Assembly (NCBI RefSeq): GCF_900111765.1 | Contig: NZ_FOIB01000014.1 | Span: 186,001-250,000, forward strand | DNA length: 64,000 bases | Direction of reading: 5' to 3' | Source of the DNA: Myxococcus fulvus | GTDB lineage: Bacteria > Myxococcota > Myxococcia > Myxococcales > Myxococcaceae | Shown: positions 32,788 through 41,278 of the stretch, piece by piece | How the letters are laid out: the number at the start of each line of letters is the position of its first letter | Numbering within the stretch: the first letter of the stretch is position 1 | Notes under the pieces: model-generated | What the model was told of the DNA's origin: nothing | The model's input: the letters and a program-made list of their open reading frames with translations, nothing else | The model's database searches: none | Translations under genes and position numbers: made by a program

Positions 32788-34137
32788 ATGTTGCTTCGCT
32801 GGGCGGCGCCGTTGCTCTTGCTCGTGGCCGTTACCGGCTGCACGACGAGTCGGGTCGTGCGGCTGGATACCGGGACTGATTCCTATGTCGTCACTCCTCG
32901 CAAGGAGCCAGGCGCAGAAGTGGAAGCGGCCGAACTCGGTGATGACGAATACGAGGAGGCCATCGCGGAACTCGCCCAGGGCGTGCGTCCGTTTCGCAAC
33001 CCCATGCAGGAGACCCGAGAACTCTTCGGCGTGCCATCCCGTGGCGGTGTGTACCGATACGAGAGCCGCCCCCCGCGGCTTACACCTCAGCGTCGAGAGG
33101 ACACGGAAGGGCCTCACTTGCTGGCGTCCTACGCAGACGACGAGCTGACGCGAGCCTACGGCCAATGGTGCGTGCGGAAGGATCAACCTGGGGACTGCTT
33201 GCGGTTGCTGGAGGAAGGCCCGCTGCTCGCCAGCGACGGCAAATACACGTGGGCCTTGGCCATCGCGATGGATTCCGTGTGGGAGGAGACGACCGAGGCA
33301 TTGGAGGGCATGGCGGACCCCAGCGCGGTCATGGCCACCATCACCGCCACCGCGACGATGTACCTCCTGCTCTGGGCGCTACCTGAGCCCGTCTCGAAGG
33401 GCGTCGCGGCGACGTTGACTGCTCTCGCCATCGCCTACCTCGGGGTGGACACGGTGTGGCGGCTGCTGGACGGTTGGTTGACCCTGGTGCGCGATGTGGA
33501 CCAGGCCACGACTTTCGTGCAGCTCCATGCTTCAGGCGAGGCCTACGGCGAAGTCCTCGGAGAGAATGCCGCACGCGTCTTCGTAATGCTGGCCACGGCC
33601 GCCATCGGAAGCACGGCCGGCCTGGCAGCGAAGGCCGCTAGACTTCCGGGCTCGGCGCAGGCTGCGATGGCCGTGGAGGCTCGAGCGGGTATCCAGTACG
33701 CCGCGATGGGGAGTGTGCAATCCGTCGCGGTGACGGCTGAAGGGTTCACCATCGCGCTCGCCCCCAATGCCCTGGCCATGGCGAGCCGGGGGATGCGCTC
33801 GGGCAAGGGACAGCGCCACCACCTCGCCACGAACAAGAACGAAATCTCCACCGTGACTGGCGGGCCCTGGACGCCAGAGTTCCGCAAGCTCTTCAGGAGA
33901 GCAGGGATGGAGCTGAAGGATCCCGAAAACATCGTCAGGATCGTGGGACACAAGGGGCCACACACCGAGCAGTATCACTCCTTCATCTACAAGCGATTGC
34001 TTCAAGGATTGGGAGAGTGCCGGAAGGTGACGGAGTGCCAAAAGGCGCTCACGAGCGAGTTGCGCCTTCTCGCCCAAGAAGCCCAGACCCGAGGAACGGA
34101 AGTCTACAGGCTGTTGATGAAACAGGCTGTGAGGTAG
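32788..34137 (+). CDS. SitA-like lipoprotein toxin with AHH nuclease domain
   Basis: A 449-residue lipoprotein. The signal peptide ends in a lipobox VTGC (Cys18). Residues 40-170 are an acidic, unrecognised region; 178-222 contains two hydrophobic stretches (MATITATATMYLLLWALP and GVAATLTALAIAYLGV) and 262-280 a third. The C-terminal domain (about 335-449) is an AHH-type HNH nuclease: H344-H345-L, then G387-H-K-G-P-H392 and Y396-H397. This layout matches the myxobacterial SitA polymorphic toxins, which are transferred to neighbours by outer-membrane exchange. Transfer is inferred from family knowledge. The ATG at 32788 gives the proper signal peptide. The matching immunity gene begins 2 nt after its stop. 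Confidence 0.82.
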   Translation: MLLRWAAPLLLLVAVTGCTTSRVVRLDTGTDSYVVTPRKEPGAEVEAAELGDDEYEEAIAELAQGVRPFRNPMQETRELFGVPSRGGVYRYESRPPRLTPQRREDTEGPHLLASYADDELTRAYGQWCVRKDQPGDCLRLLEEGPLLASDGKYTWALAIAMDSVWEETTEALEGMADPSAVMATITATATMYLLLWALPEPVSKGVAATLTALAIAYLGVDTVWRLLDGWLTLVRDVDQATTFVQLHASGEAYGEVLGENAARVFVMLATAAIGSTAGLAAKAARLPGSAQAAMAVEARAGIQYAAMGSVQSVAVTAEGFTIALAPNALAMASRGMRSGKGQRHHLATNKNEISTVTGGPWTPEFRKLFRRAGMELKDPENIVRIVGHKGPHTEQYHSFIYKRLLQGLGECRKVTECQKALTSELRLLAQEAQTRGTEVYRLLMKQAVR

Positions 34138-34139
34138 TG

Positions 34140-34727
34140 ATGAGGTCCACCATGCCGAAACAACCTCGATACTTCTCGCTCGAGCCCGACATGCAGCGGG
34201 GGAGATGGTCCCTGGATGAACCGCTCGATGGCCAGGGCCGCGAGATGGAGAGCTTCAGGGAGTTCACGTCGGGACGGCCCAGTCATGTCTCGGGACGCCT
34301 GTCGATTCCCATCGACGTGCCGGGACGGCCGTTGGAATACAGCACAGCAGGCGCGGCCCTGACTCCCGTCGTCCACATCAAGGTGGCCACTCTCTTCGCG
34401 GAGCTGGCGCCCGATGATGTGCAGTGGATACCGGTGGCCATCCAAGGCTTCCCAGACACGTATCAAATACTCGTGGCCACGAAGGTTGTCCGGTGCATCG
34501 ACGACAAGGCATCCAGAGAGGTTCTTCTTTGGAAGCCAGAGGACGAACGACCGGACAAGCTCGGTCAATACCGAAGCGTGGCGGGTCTGCGGATTGACCG
34601 CACGAAAGTGGGAGATGCCAAGGTCTTCCGAACCTGGGGATGGACCGTCGCTCTCATCGTCACCGAGGACATCAAGCTGGCCATGGAGCGCGCGAACGTC
34701 ACGGGAGCAAAGTTCGAGGAAGTTTGA
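34140..34727 (+). CDS. MXAN_0049-type (Imm11-like) immunity protein
   Basis: A 195-residue cytosolic protein of the MXAN_0049/DUF1629-type immunity family, seen by the RYFSLE start, the RGRWSLDEP strand, ATLFAELAPDDVQWIPV, QILVATKVVRCIDDKAS and KVGDAKVFRTWGW. It should bind and block the AHH nuclease encoded immediately upstream. Two starts are possible: ATG 34140 with GAGGT 5 nt upstream, or ATG 34152 with ATGAGG upstream, which gives MPKQPRYF and matches the restored N-terminus of the decayed copy. Its last 29 nt overlap the stop region of the convergent methyltransferase gene. Confidence 0.85.
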   Translation: MRSTMPKQPRYFSLEPDMQRGRWSLDEPLDGQGREMESFREFTSGRPSHVSGRLSIPIDVPGRPLEYSTAGAALTPVVHIKVATLFAELAPDDVQWIPVAIQGFPDTYQILVATKVVRCIDDKASREVLLWKPEDERPDKLGQYRSVAGLRIDRTKVGDAKVFRTWGWTVALIVTEDIKLAMERANVTGAKFEEV

Positions 34728-35487
34728 GGGGCGGGTCCATGAGCGCGGCCACCTCCGCCGAGTAGCCCCCGGGTCCCTCTCCGTGGACCACGAGTGGTGG
34801 ACGCACGGTGAGGCCCCGGTCCCTGTCTCGCACGGCCTGCACCAAAAAGCGCGTCGCCGGCGCCTCCACCCTCGAGTGCACGAAGCGCAGCACCCTCGGA
34901 TGCAGCTTCGACTGCGCCAGCAACCCGAGCACCTCCGCCGCTCGCGCCGCCGGGTACACCAGGCTCACCAACCCCCCGGGAGCCAGTGCGTACCGCGCCG
35001 CCGCGACCACGTCCCGGGCATCACACGCCACCTCCGACTTGGAGATGGCGCGCTCGTCATCCGGACTGCGCACCCCCGCATCCGCCACCCGGAACGGCGG
35101 GTTCGACACGACCTGCACATACCCCCCACCCGTCACCTGCTCACGGATGCGCTTCAGGTCCCCGAGCACCGGCCGCACCCGGGACTCACAGTCATTGAGC
35201 GCCACGGCGCGCGTCAGCCGCGCATGCACCGCGGGCTGCACCTCCAGCGCATCCACGGGCCCCAGCCCGAACTGCTTCACGAGCAGCAGCGACACCACGC
35301 CGCTGCCCGCACCCAGCTCCAATATCCGCCCCGAGCCCTGCGTGGACTCGGTGGCCGCGAAGGCCGCGAGCAGCACCGCGTCCAGCGTGAACCGATACCC
35401 ATCCCGTCGCTGGAAGACACGCACGCCCGAGGTGCCGATGGAGTCGAGCGTCTCGTCCGGGCCGGGCTGTGAGGCGAAGTCAGTCAC
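34699..35487 (-). CDS. TrmN6-like tRNA1(Val) adenine-N6 methyltransferase
   Basis: A 262-residue SAM-dependent methyltransferase. It has QRRDGYRFTLDAVLLAAFA (the substrate-site start typical of YfiC/TrmN6), SAM motif I LELGAGSGVVSLLL, and the N6-adenine motif SNPPFR. The E. coli enzyme methylates A37 of tRNA1(Val). Related GC-rich proteins could act on other RNAs or on proteins, so the substrate is inferred. The GTG at 35487 gives a length near the family norm; an upstream GTG at 35547 would add 20 residues but no clear ribosome site exists for either. It overlaps the convergent immunity gene by 29 nt. Confidence 0.8.
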   Translation of the reverse strand: MTDFASQPGPDETLDSIGTSGVRVFQRRDGYRFTLDAVLLAAFAATESTQGSGRILELGAGSGVVSLLLVKQFGLGPVDALEVQPAVHARLTRAVALNDCESRVRPVLGDLKRIREQVTGGGYVQVVSNPPFRVADAGVRSPDDERAISKSEVACDARDVVAAARYALAPGGLVSLVYPAARAAEVLGLLAQSKLHPRVLRFVHSRVEAPATRFLVQAVRDRDRGLTVRPPLVVHGEGPGGYSAEVAALMDPPLKLPRTLLP

Positions 35488-35548
35488 GGGGGGGACGCCA
35501 TGCTCGCATCCTCGTCGAACAGGCGTCCACCCCGGCACGCACCTCACG

Positions 35549-37417
35549 TCACGGTGTGTACACGACGGTCAGCACCGCGTTCGCCGAGTCCCGCACGAAC
35601 AGGTACTGCGTCGCCGTCTGCTCCTGGCTGAAGCGCAGCCGCAGCTGCGTCCTGCCCGCCACGTTGATGGCCCCCAGGCCCGCGCCGCTGAAGTCCGCCG
35701 AGGCCCGCGCCCCACTGGTGAACCGCTCGATGCCCGCCACCGCGCTCGCGTCCGCCGCCGCCGCCCAGTCCGCGCCTTCCGTGGACGCGGCGTTGAACGT
35801 GCCGGACTTCACGTCGATGACCAGCGTGTTCCCCGAGGGCGTGGACCAGGGGTCCCCCGAGCCCGACGAGTAGCTCACCGTGAGGAACGCTCGCGTGACA
35901 GTGGCCCCGTCCGGCAGCGCCGACGTGTCGAACGAGAGGAAGGAGCGGTTGTACTTCCCATCCGTCCCACGCCCGAGCGCCAGGTTCGTCAGCGTCCCGA
36001 GCACCGCGCCGCTGCCATCCGCGTTCGCCTTCAGGTAGCCGTCCTCCGCCGCGATGCTCGTGAAGCTCACGGTGACGGGCGCGGGAGGCACGCCGGCATT
36101 GTCCACCGTGACGCTCGTGTCGTTGTCCGTCGCCGCATTTCCCGCGGCGTCATAGGCCCGGGCCCCCAGCGTGTGCGCGCCGTTCGCCACCGTCCGGCTG
36201 TCCCACGCGAGCTCGTACGGCGCCACCGTGTCCGTCGCCACCGGGGTCCCATCCACCAGCAGCTCCACGCGGGCCACGCCCACCGCGTCCGTGGCGCTCA
36301 CCGTCACCGTCACCGTGCCGCTCACCGTGGCCCCGCTCGCCGGAGACGTCACATTCACCGTGGGAGGCGTGGTGTCACCACCTGGCTCGCTCCCGCCCCC
36401 CGTGAGGCCGAAGAACTTCGCCTGGTGGTACACGGAGCAGAGGTTCACATCCGTCACGTACGCACCCACCGAGCCACAGGCCGTGGTGCTGCCCGGGAAG
36501 TTGAACTGCGCGTCGAACGCCACCGCGTGTCCCATGCCGGTGAGCTCCCACGTCTCCACCAGCGCCCGGCCCGCGCCGTCGCGATAGACCTTGTGAGGGA
36601 AGCCGCCCACCGTCTCCGTGGTGTCCGGCGTCTGGTCGATGCCGTGCACGTTCGTCCACTGCTCCATCGCCTCGGTGCCGTTCATCGGCCGCACCGTGAA
36701 GTCACTGGTGCCGTACCAGATGGACACTGGAGGACGCGGGCCCGCATGGCTCGGGTGGCCACTGCGCGCCAAATCACCCCAGGCCGCGGGCGTCTTGTCC
36801 AGGCCGCTCATGCACGTGAAGGCCGCGTTCACCGACGTGGAGCAGCGGTGAGGCCCACCCGCGTTGATGGCGCCGGCGCTGAAGACATCCGGGTAGACGG
36901 CGAGCAGCGAGGACGCCATGTAGCCGCCCGCGGAGAAGCCCGTCACGTACACCCGCGACGCGTCGATGGAGTAGGTGGCCTTCATCGCGTCCACCATCTG
37001 CTTGATGGACAGCGCCTCGCCCGCGTCGCGCGTGGTGTCCGCGATTTCGTACCAGTTGAAGCAGCTGGTGCCGCTGTTGGCGCCCTGCTGCTGCGGATAC
37101 ACCGCGTAGAACTTGTAGACGTTGGCCGCCGCCGTCCAGCCGCCGAGCTCCATGCCCGTCGCGTTCTGCGTACAGCCGTGCAGCACCACCACCAGCGGCG
37201 CGTTGGCCGGCATGTTCGCTGGCACATGCCGGAACATCAGCAGGTTGCCCGGATTGCTACCGAAGCCCGTCACCTGGGTGAGCGCCTGCTCGGAGCGCTC
37301 GAGCACCGCATCACCCGGCGCCGAGGGGCCGACGTCGGTTCCGCCACAGCCGGCCGCGCCCAGGGCCACGGTGAAGGTGAAGCACGTCGAGGAGAGTCGA
37401 GAACGCCACGACGACAT
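35549..37417 (-). CDS. PHB-depolymerase-type esterase lipoprotein
   Basis: A 622-residue extracellular lipoprotein. The signal peptide ends in GAAGC (Cys24). Residues 55-330 are an esterase of the poly(3-hydroxybutyrate) depolymerase/LpqC type: LVVVLHGCTQNATGME, S162 in GFSAGGYM, and a C-terminal GMGHAVAFD with the catalytic His. A Gly-rich linker leads to a bacterial Ig-like domain (about 350-440, TPPTVNVTSPASGATVSG) and a C-terminal DNRLRE/CBM96-like beta domain (about 465-622, NRSFLSFDTSALPDGATV). It probably acts on polymeric esters such as PHB or feruloylated sugars. GGGAGGC lies before the ATG. Its upstream region has two operator-like dyads. Confidence 0.85.
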   Translation of the reverse strand: MSSWRSRLSSTCFTFTVALGAAGCGGTDVGPSAPGDAVLERSEQALTQVTGFGSNPGNLLMFRHVPANMPANAPLVVVLHGCTQNATGMELGGWTAAANVYKFYAVYPQQQGANSGTSCFNWYEIADTTRDAGEALSIKQMVDAMKATYSIDASRVYVTGFSAGGYMASSLLAVYPDVFSAGAINAGGPHRCSTSVNAAFTCMSGLDKTPAAWGDLARSGHPSHAGPRPPVSIWYGTSDFTVRPMNGTEAMEQWTNVHGIDQTPDTTETVGGFPHKVYRDGAGRALVETWELTGMGHAVAFDAQFNFPGSTTACGSVGAYVTDVNLCSVYHQAKFFGLTGGGSEPGGDTTPPTVNVTSPASGATVSGTVTVTVSATDAVGVARVELLVDGTPVATDTVAPYELAWDSRTVANGAHTLGARAYDAAGNAATDNDTSVTVDNAGVPPAPVTVSFTSIAAEDGYLKANADGSGAVLGTLTNLALGRGTDGKYNRSFLSFDTSALPDGATVTRAFLTVSYSSGSGDPWSTPSGNTLVIDVKSGTFNAASTEGADWAAAADASAVAGIERFTSGARASADFSGAGLGAINVAGRTQLRLRFSQEQTATQYLFVRDSANAVLTVVYTP

Positions 37418-37499
37418 GGTGCCTCCCGGGCCGTCGAGGGGAAGGGGGAATGACGGCCGCGGGCGGCAACGTGACTCCCCCGCACACCCCTGATTCAAG

Positions 37500-37595
37500 G
37501 CGCGCCGCGTCGCCCAGGGTCTGAAACCTGAACCAGGGTTCATTTCAGCGCACCGCGTCGGGCGCCCTGGAACCTGAACCGTCCTTCAGCTCACC
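37500..37595. promoter_or_regulatory. 48-bp imperfect direct repeat with paired operator-like dyads
   Basis: Two copies (37500-37547 and 37548-37595) share GCGCxCCGCGTCG and the downstream CCTGAACC block. Each holds a TGAA-N6-TTCA dyad: TGAACCAGGGTTCA at 37529-37542 (flanked by TGAAA and TTTCA, extending the symmetry) and TGAACCGTCCTTCA at 37575-37588. They lie 83-171 nt upstream of the esterase start and downstream of gshB. Confidence 0.55.
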
Positions 37596-37639
37596 TTCAC
37601 GGGCTCGAAACCCAGGGGGACCCACCGCGAGACCGGACG

Positions 37640-38605
37640 TCAGACCTTCGGACGCCGTGCCGCCAGTCGCTCGGCCACGTCGAGGACGCGGGCCTCGATG
37701 CACACGTCGTCCAGGTGGTTCGCCTCCACCAGGCCCGTGGGGCTCGTCACGTTCACCTCGGTGAGGTAGTCGCCGAGCACGTCGATGCCCACGAGCAGCA
37801 GCCCGCGCTTGCGCAGCTCCGGCTTGAGCCGCTCGCAGATCTCCAAATCCCTCGCCGACAGCACCGCCTTGTGGGGCGTACCGCCTGCGGCCATGTTCCC
37901 GCGGTGGTCATCCCCGGACGGCACGCGCAGCACGCCGCCCACCGGCTCACCGTCCACCAGGATGATGCGCTTGTCGCCCTGTCGGCTCTCCGGGATGTAC
38001 GCCTGCGCGACGACGGCCTCGCGGCCTCCGCTGGTGAGCAGCTCCGCGGCGGAGCGCGCGTTGCGGTCCCCCGGCGCGAGGAAGAGGATGCCCTTGCCGC
38101 CGAAGCCATCCACCGGCTTGAGGATGGTGCCCTGCGCGTTCCTCGCGATGAAGTCCAGGAGCACCGGCAGCTCCCGGGTGATTCGCGTCTCCGGCATCAG
38201 GTCCGGGTAGCGCAGACTGAAGAGCTTCTCGTTCGCGTCGCGGATGCCCGCCGGGTCGTTGATGTAGACGGGCGGGCGGTCCCCACACAGCTCCACCAGC
38301 TGCGTGGCGTGCAGGAACTCCGCGTCCACCGGCGGGTCCTTGCGCAGGAACAACACGTCCACCGTCGACAGCTCGCGCGGTGCCTCGTCCAGCACGTCGA
38401 AGTGCCGCCCCAGCTCCCGGCGCACCGTGACGTGGCGCATGCGCGCCTCCGCCACCCGACCGTTGAAGCGCAGCCACCCTTGCTCGAAGTAGACCACCCG
38501 GTGGCCCCGCTTCTGCGCCTCCAACATCAGCGCGAAGGTGGAGTCGTGGTCCACCCTCACCGTCTCGAGGGGGTCCATCAGGAAGCCAAGGGTGAGCGGG
38601 GCCAT
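37640..38605 (-). CDS. gshB: Glutathione synthetase
   Basis: A 321-residue ATP-grasp ligase that joins gamma-glutamylcysteine and glycine. Family features are clear: LGFLMDPLETVRVDHDSTFALMLEAQ, FLRKDPPVDAEFLHATQL, TILKPVDGFGGKGI (the ATP-clamp loop) and the C-terminal DVLGDYLTEVNVTSPTG. Its length matches the 315-residue E. coli protein. No gshA is in the window. It lies 71 nt downstream of the kinase gene on the same strand. No purine-rich ribosome site precedes the ATG. Confidence 0.95.
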   Translation of the reverse strand: MAPLTLGFLMDPLETVRVDHDSTFALMLEAQKRGHRVVYFEQGWLRFNGRVAEARMRHVTVRRELGRHFDVLDEAPRELSTVDVLFLRKDPPVDAEFLHATQLVELCGDRPPVYINDPAGIRDANEKLFSLRYPDLMPETRITRELPVLLDFIARNAQGTILKPVDGFGGKGILFLAPGDRNARSAAELLTSGGREAVVAQAYIPESRQGDKRIILVDGEPVGGVLRVPSGDDHRGNMAAGGTPHKAVLSARDLEICERLKPELRKRGLLLVGIDVLGDYLTEVNVTSPTGLVEANHLDDVCIEARVLDVAERLAARRPKV

Positions 38606-38676
38606 GGGTCTCGAAGGAAGGATGAGGGGGCGCGAAGATAACAGGCCCCCTCGTCATCGCAGCGGATTCACACCCC

Positions 38677-40395
38677 TCAGGGCAGGTCCTGCCAGCTGTC
38701 GAAGTTGCGCACCGTCGTCTCCCCGGCGTCGATGACCACCGGCAGTGAGCGCGATTTCCCCTGGGGGTCGACGATCTTCAACGTGTGCTTGCCCGCCGGC
38801 ACCGCGACCCCCAAGAGCGGCGTCACGCCGAGCTTCTTGCCCCCCAGATAGACGGGCGCCGACTGCCCCGTGATGTGGAAGGTCAGCTTGCCCGTGGCTC
38901 TCGCGGGCTTCGGGCGCTCCGGCTTCGGGCTCCCCTCCGCCGGCTCCTTCTGCGAGGGGACGTTCTTCGGCGCGGGCTCGGGCTCATCGGTCCCCGCGGG
39001 CCCCAGGTTCCCCATCATCGGCCCGGGCTCGATGGGCCGCAGCCTGGCGTCCGGCGGCTCCTCCTCCCGGACAGGCACCATCGTCGCCGAGTCATCCATC
39101 ATGCGGCTCACCGCCACGGCGCCGTAGATGCCTCCGACGAGGATGCCCAGCAGCAGCAGTCCCCACAGCACGTTGGAGCGGAGCTTCTGCGCGGGCGTGA
39201 GCTCGTCGCTCTCCAGCGGCGGCAGCGCGTCGGTCTTCACCGTCGACACCTTGCGCGAGGGCTTCTTGCTGCCCTTCATCGGCGTATTGCCCGACCGGGG
39301 CGTGGCCATCTCCTCGCGCACCGGCAGGTACGGCCCATCATCCTTGCGCAGGGCGCGCTTCGCGGAGTCCACCATGAGCGAGCTGGCCGTGCCGTCCACG
39401 CTCTCCAGCAGCGCGCGCGTGGCCGCCATGCGCTCGGCGAACATCTCCCGCATCAGCGAGGCGCGGTGCTCCGCGTCCTGCATCAGCGTCCCCGCCGCCG
39501 CCTCCAGCGCCCGCGCCATGTCCCGCCCGTTGGCGAAGCGCTTCTCGCGGCTGCGCTCCAGCGCCTGCATCACCACCTTGGAGATCTGCTCCGACACGTG
39601 CGGCGCGACGTGCGAGGGCCAGGGGACGGGCGCCTCGAGGATCTTCATCATCTCGTCGCGCTCCGTCTTGCCCGCGAACAGGCGCGCGCCGGTGAGCATC
39701 TCGTGCAGCATCACCCCCACGGAGAACAAGTCACTGCGGCCATCCAGCTTCTCGCCGCGCACCTGCTCCGGGGACATGTAGCCGGTGGTGCCCTTCACCG
39801 TGCCCGCGTGCGTGCGCTCCAGGCTGTTCTTCGCCTTGGCGATGCCGAAGTCGAGCAGCTTCACCATGCCGTCGTACGTCACCATGATGTTCTTCTGGGC
39901 GACGTCGCGGTGGATGACGGGGCTGGGGTCTCCCGAGGGCGCGGTGAAGGTGTGCGCGTAGTGCAGCGCCATGCAGACGTCGCGCGCCACCGACAGCGTG
40001 AAGCCCAGCGGCACCGGGCGATGGTGACGCAGGCACGCGCTCGTAATCTGGTTCAGGTTCTGCCCGGCGATGAACTCCATCGCCAGGAAGAGGCCGTCCT
40101 CCTCCTGCCCCAGGTCGAACACCTGCGCGATGTTCGGGTGGTTGAAGGCCGCGGTGATGCGCGCCTCGTCCAGGAACATCCGCTCGAACTGCTCGTTGTC
40201 CCGAGCGTCCGGAAGGATGCGCTTCACCACCACGTACTTGCGGAAGCCACCCGGACCCGAGGTGAAGCCGAGGAACAGCTCGGCCATGCCACCCACGGAC
40301 AGTTGCGTGACGACCTCGTACTTCCCGATGCGCTCGCCCCGATAGAAATCGATGGGTCCACCCTCCTCGACAGCGCCCCGCCACCGGAGCCGCAA
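38677..40395 (-). CDS. Ser/Thr protein kinase with C-terminal PEGA domain
   Basis: A 572-residue membrane kinase. The kinase domain (about 25-290) has the Gly loop LSVGGMAELFLG, K58, HRD at 162-164, DFG at 182-184 and TGYMSPEQ. The catalytic loop reads HRDVAQKN instead of HRDLKxxN. A single membrane helix (NVLWGLLLLGILVGGIYGAVAV) separates it from a Pro-rich stretch and a C-terminal PEGA domain (PVYLGGKKLGVTPL...GKHTLKIVD). It signals from outside to inside by analogy with PknB-type kinases. The start is unclear: the longest frame opens at TTG 40395 without a ribosome site, while GAGGAGG lies 8 nt before an ATC codon at 40353. Confidence 0.88.
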   Translation of the reverse strand: MRLRWRGAVEEGGPIDFYRGERIGKYEVVTQLSVGGMAELFLGFTSGPGGFRKYVVVKRILPDARDNEQFERMFLDEARITAAFNHPNIAQVFDLGQEEDGLFLAMEFIAGQNLNQITSACLRHHRPVPLGFTLSVARDVCMALHYAHTFTAPSGDPSPVIHRDVAQKNIMVTYDGMVKLLDFGIAKAKNSLERTHAGTVKGTTGYMSPEQVRGEKLDGRSDLFSVGVMLHEMLTGARLFAGKTERDEMMKILEAPVPWPSHVAPHVSEQISKVVMQALERSREKRFANGRDMARALEAAAGTLMQDAEHRASLMREMFAERMAATRALLESVDGTASSLMVDSAKRALRKDDGPYLPVREEMATPRSGNTPMKGSKKPSRKVSTVKTDALPPLESDELTPAQKLRSNVLWGLLLLGILVGGIYGAVAVSRMMDDSATMVPVREEEPPDARLRPIEPGPMMGNLGPAGTDEPEPAPKNVPSQKEPAEGSPKPERPKPARATGKLTFHITGQSAPVYLGGKKLGVTPLLGVAVPAGKHTLKIVDPQGKSRSLPVVIDAGETTVRNFDSWQDLP

Positions 40396-40960
40396 CGCCG
40401 CGGAGGATAACAGGCTTGTATGGCGCGGACGTGCGGTGAGAACACGCCGTCACCCACCGTCTTCCCGTCATCCACCGCCAACCTGTGGATGGCCTGTGGA
40501 CAGCGGGGGGATGGCTGTGGAGAAACCCCGGCGTGGATCAACACCTGTGGGTGGCCGGGGGAAACCGCCAATTTACCCACATGTAGCATCGCGCGAATTC
40601 GTCAGTCATCCCGCGAGCTTGCTGACTTGTCCCCAACTCCGTGCCCTCTACTTCTTCCACCACTTGATCAATACCCCATATCTCTTTTGAAGAAGCAGAC
40701 GGTGCCTGTGGCTTCCGCCTGTGGATGAGCGCCACACGGCTGTAACACCCTGGCATCCGGCACGCGGGCAGCGCCCTCGGCGGCACGCGGGCATCCAGGC
40801 ACGCGGCAACGAAGAGCCCACACGGGCAGGCGCCAGCGAGGCATCGCCAGGCGGCCGTGGAGGGCCCTGGGGCGCGCGCCGGGCCTTCGCGGGCACACCG
40901 GGAGCTTCCGAGGTGGGAACAGGGCGCCAGGAGGCGCTGGGGGCCTTCGGCTTCGGAAGC
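40396..40960. other. Candidate replication origin (DnaA-box cluster)
   Basis: A 565-bp gene-free stretch. CTGTGG occurs six times in one orientation (40483, 40494, 40515, 40545, 40706, 40719). Against TGTGGATAA/TTATCCACA, TGTGGAGAA at 40516, TTACCCACA at 40573 and TGTGGATGA at 40720 match 8 of 9; TCATCCACC 40468, TGTGGATGG 40484, TGTGGACAG 40495 and CGTGGATCA 40532 match 7 of 9. Between the two groups of sites, 40660-40695 is distinctly AT-rich for this genome (TTGATCAATA, CATATCTCTTTTGAAGAAG), as a duplex unwinding element would be. No such cluster exists next to dnaA. Confidence 0.6.
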
Positions 40961-41257
40961 TCAGGTCAGCGCGGTGCGCAGACGCTCGAGGAGGCCGGGC
41001 AGGCCCGTGAGCAATTCACGGTCCGTGTACTCCAGGGCATTGCGGAGGACCTCCAGGTCCTCGGCCGAGCGCTCCGCGTTCACCATCCGCTGGAGCATGC
41101 GCAGCCGCTGGTTGCGCAGCACGAGGCGCGCGAGGGTGTCCTCCAGCTCCTCGGCGAGCGCGTCATCCAGTTGCAGGTCGCGGCTGATGAGCTCGCGCAA
41201 CTGCTCGACCAGATAGGTCAGGTCCCAGGATTCTTCGTAGCCGGCCCGTCGAGACAT
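40961..41257 (-). CDS. Small helical hypothetical protein
   Basis: A 98-residue soluble, Leu/Glu/Arg-rich protein predicted to be fully helical (LTYLVEQLRELISRDLQ, LEDTLARLVLRNQRLRML). No motif is recognised. The ATG at 41257 is chosen over an upstream GTG because GGAAG precedes it. It follows the next gene by 21 nt on the same strand, so the two are probably one transcript. It borders the candidate origin. Confidence 0.65.
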   Translation of the reverse strand: MSRRAGYEESWDLTYLVEQLRELISRDLQLDDALAEELEDTLARLVLRNQRLRMLQRMVNAERSAEDLEVLRNALEYTDRELLTGLPGLLERLRTALT

Positions 41258-41278
41258 TGCTTCCACGTATCGCCGGGC

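Noticed and set aside
32655..32843. 62-codon minus-strand frame ending AYVRLPLL between the two toxin cassettes
   Set aside because: It overlaps the start of the intact toxin gene on the other strand and has no ribosome site. It may be another gene remnant, but I cannot name one.
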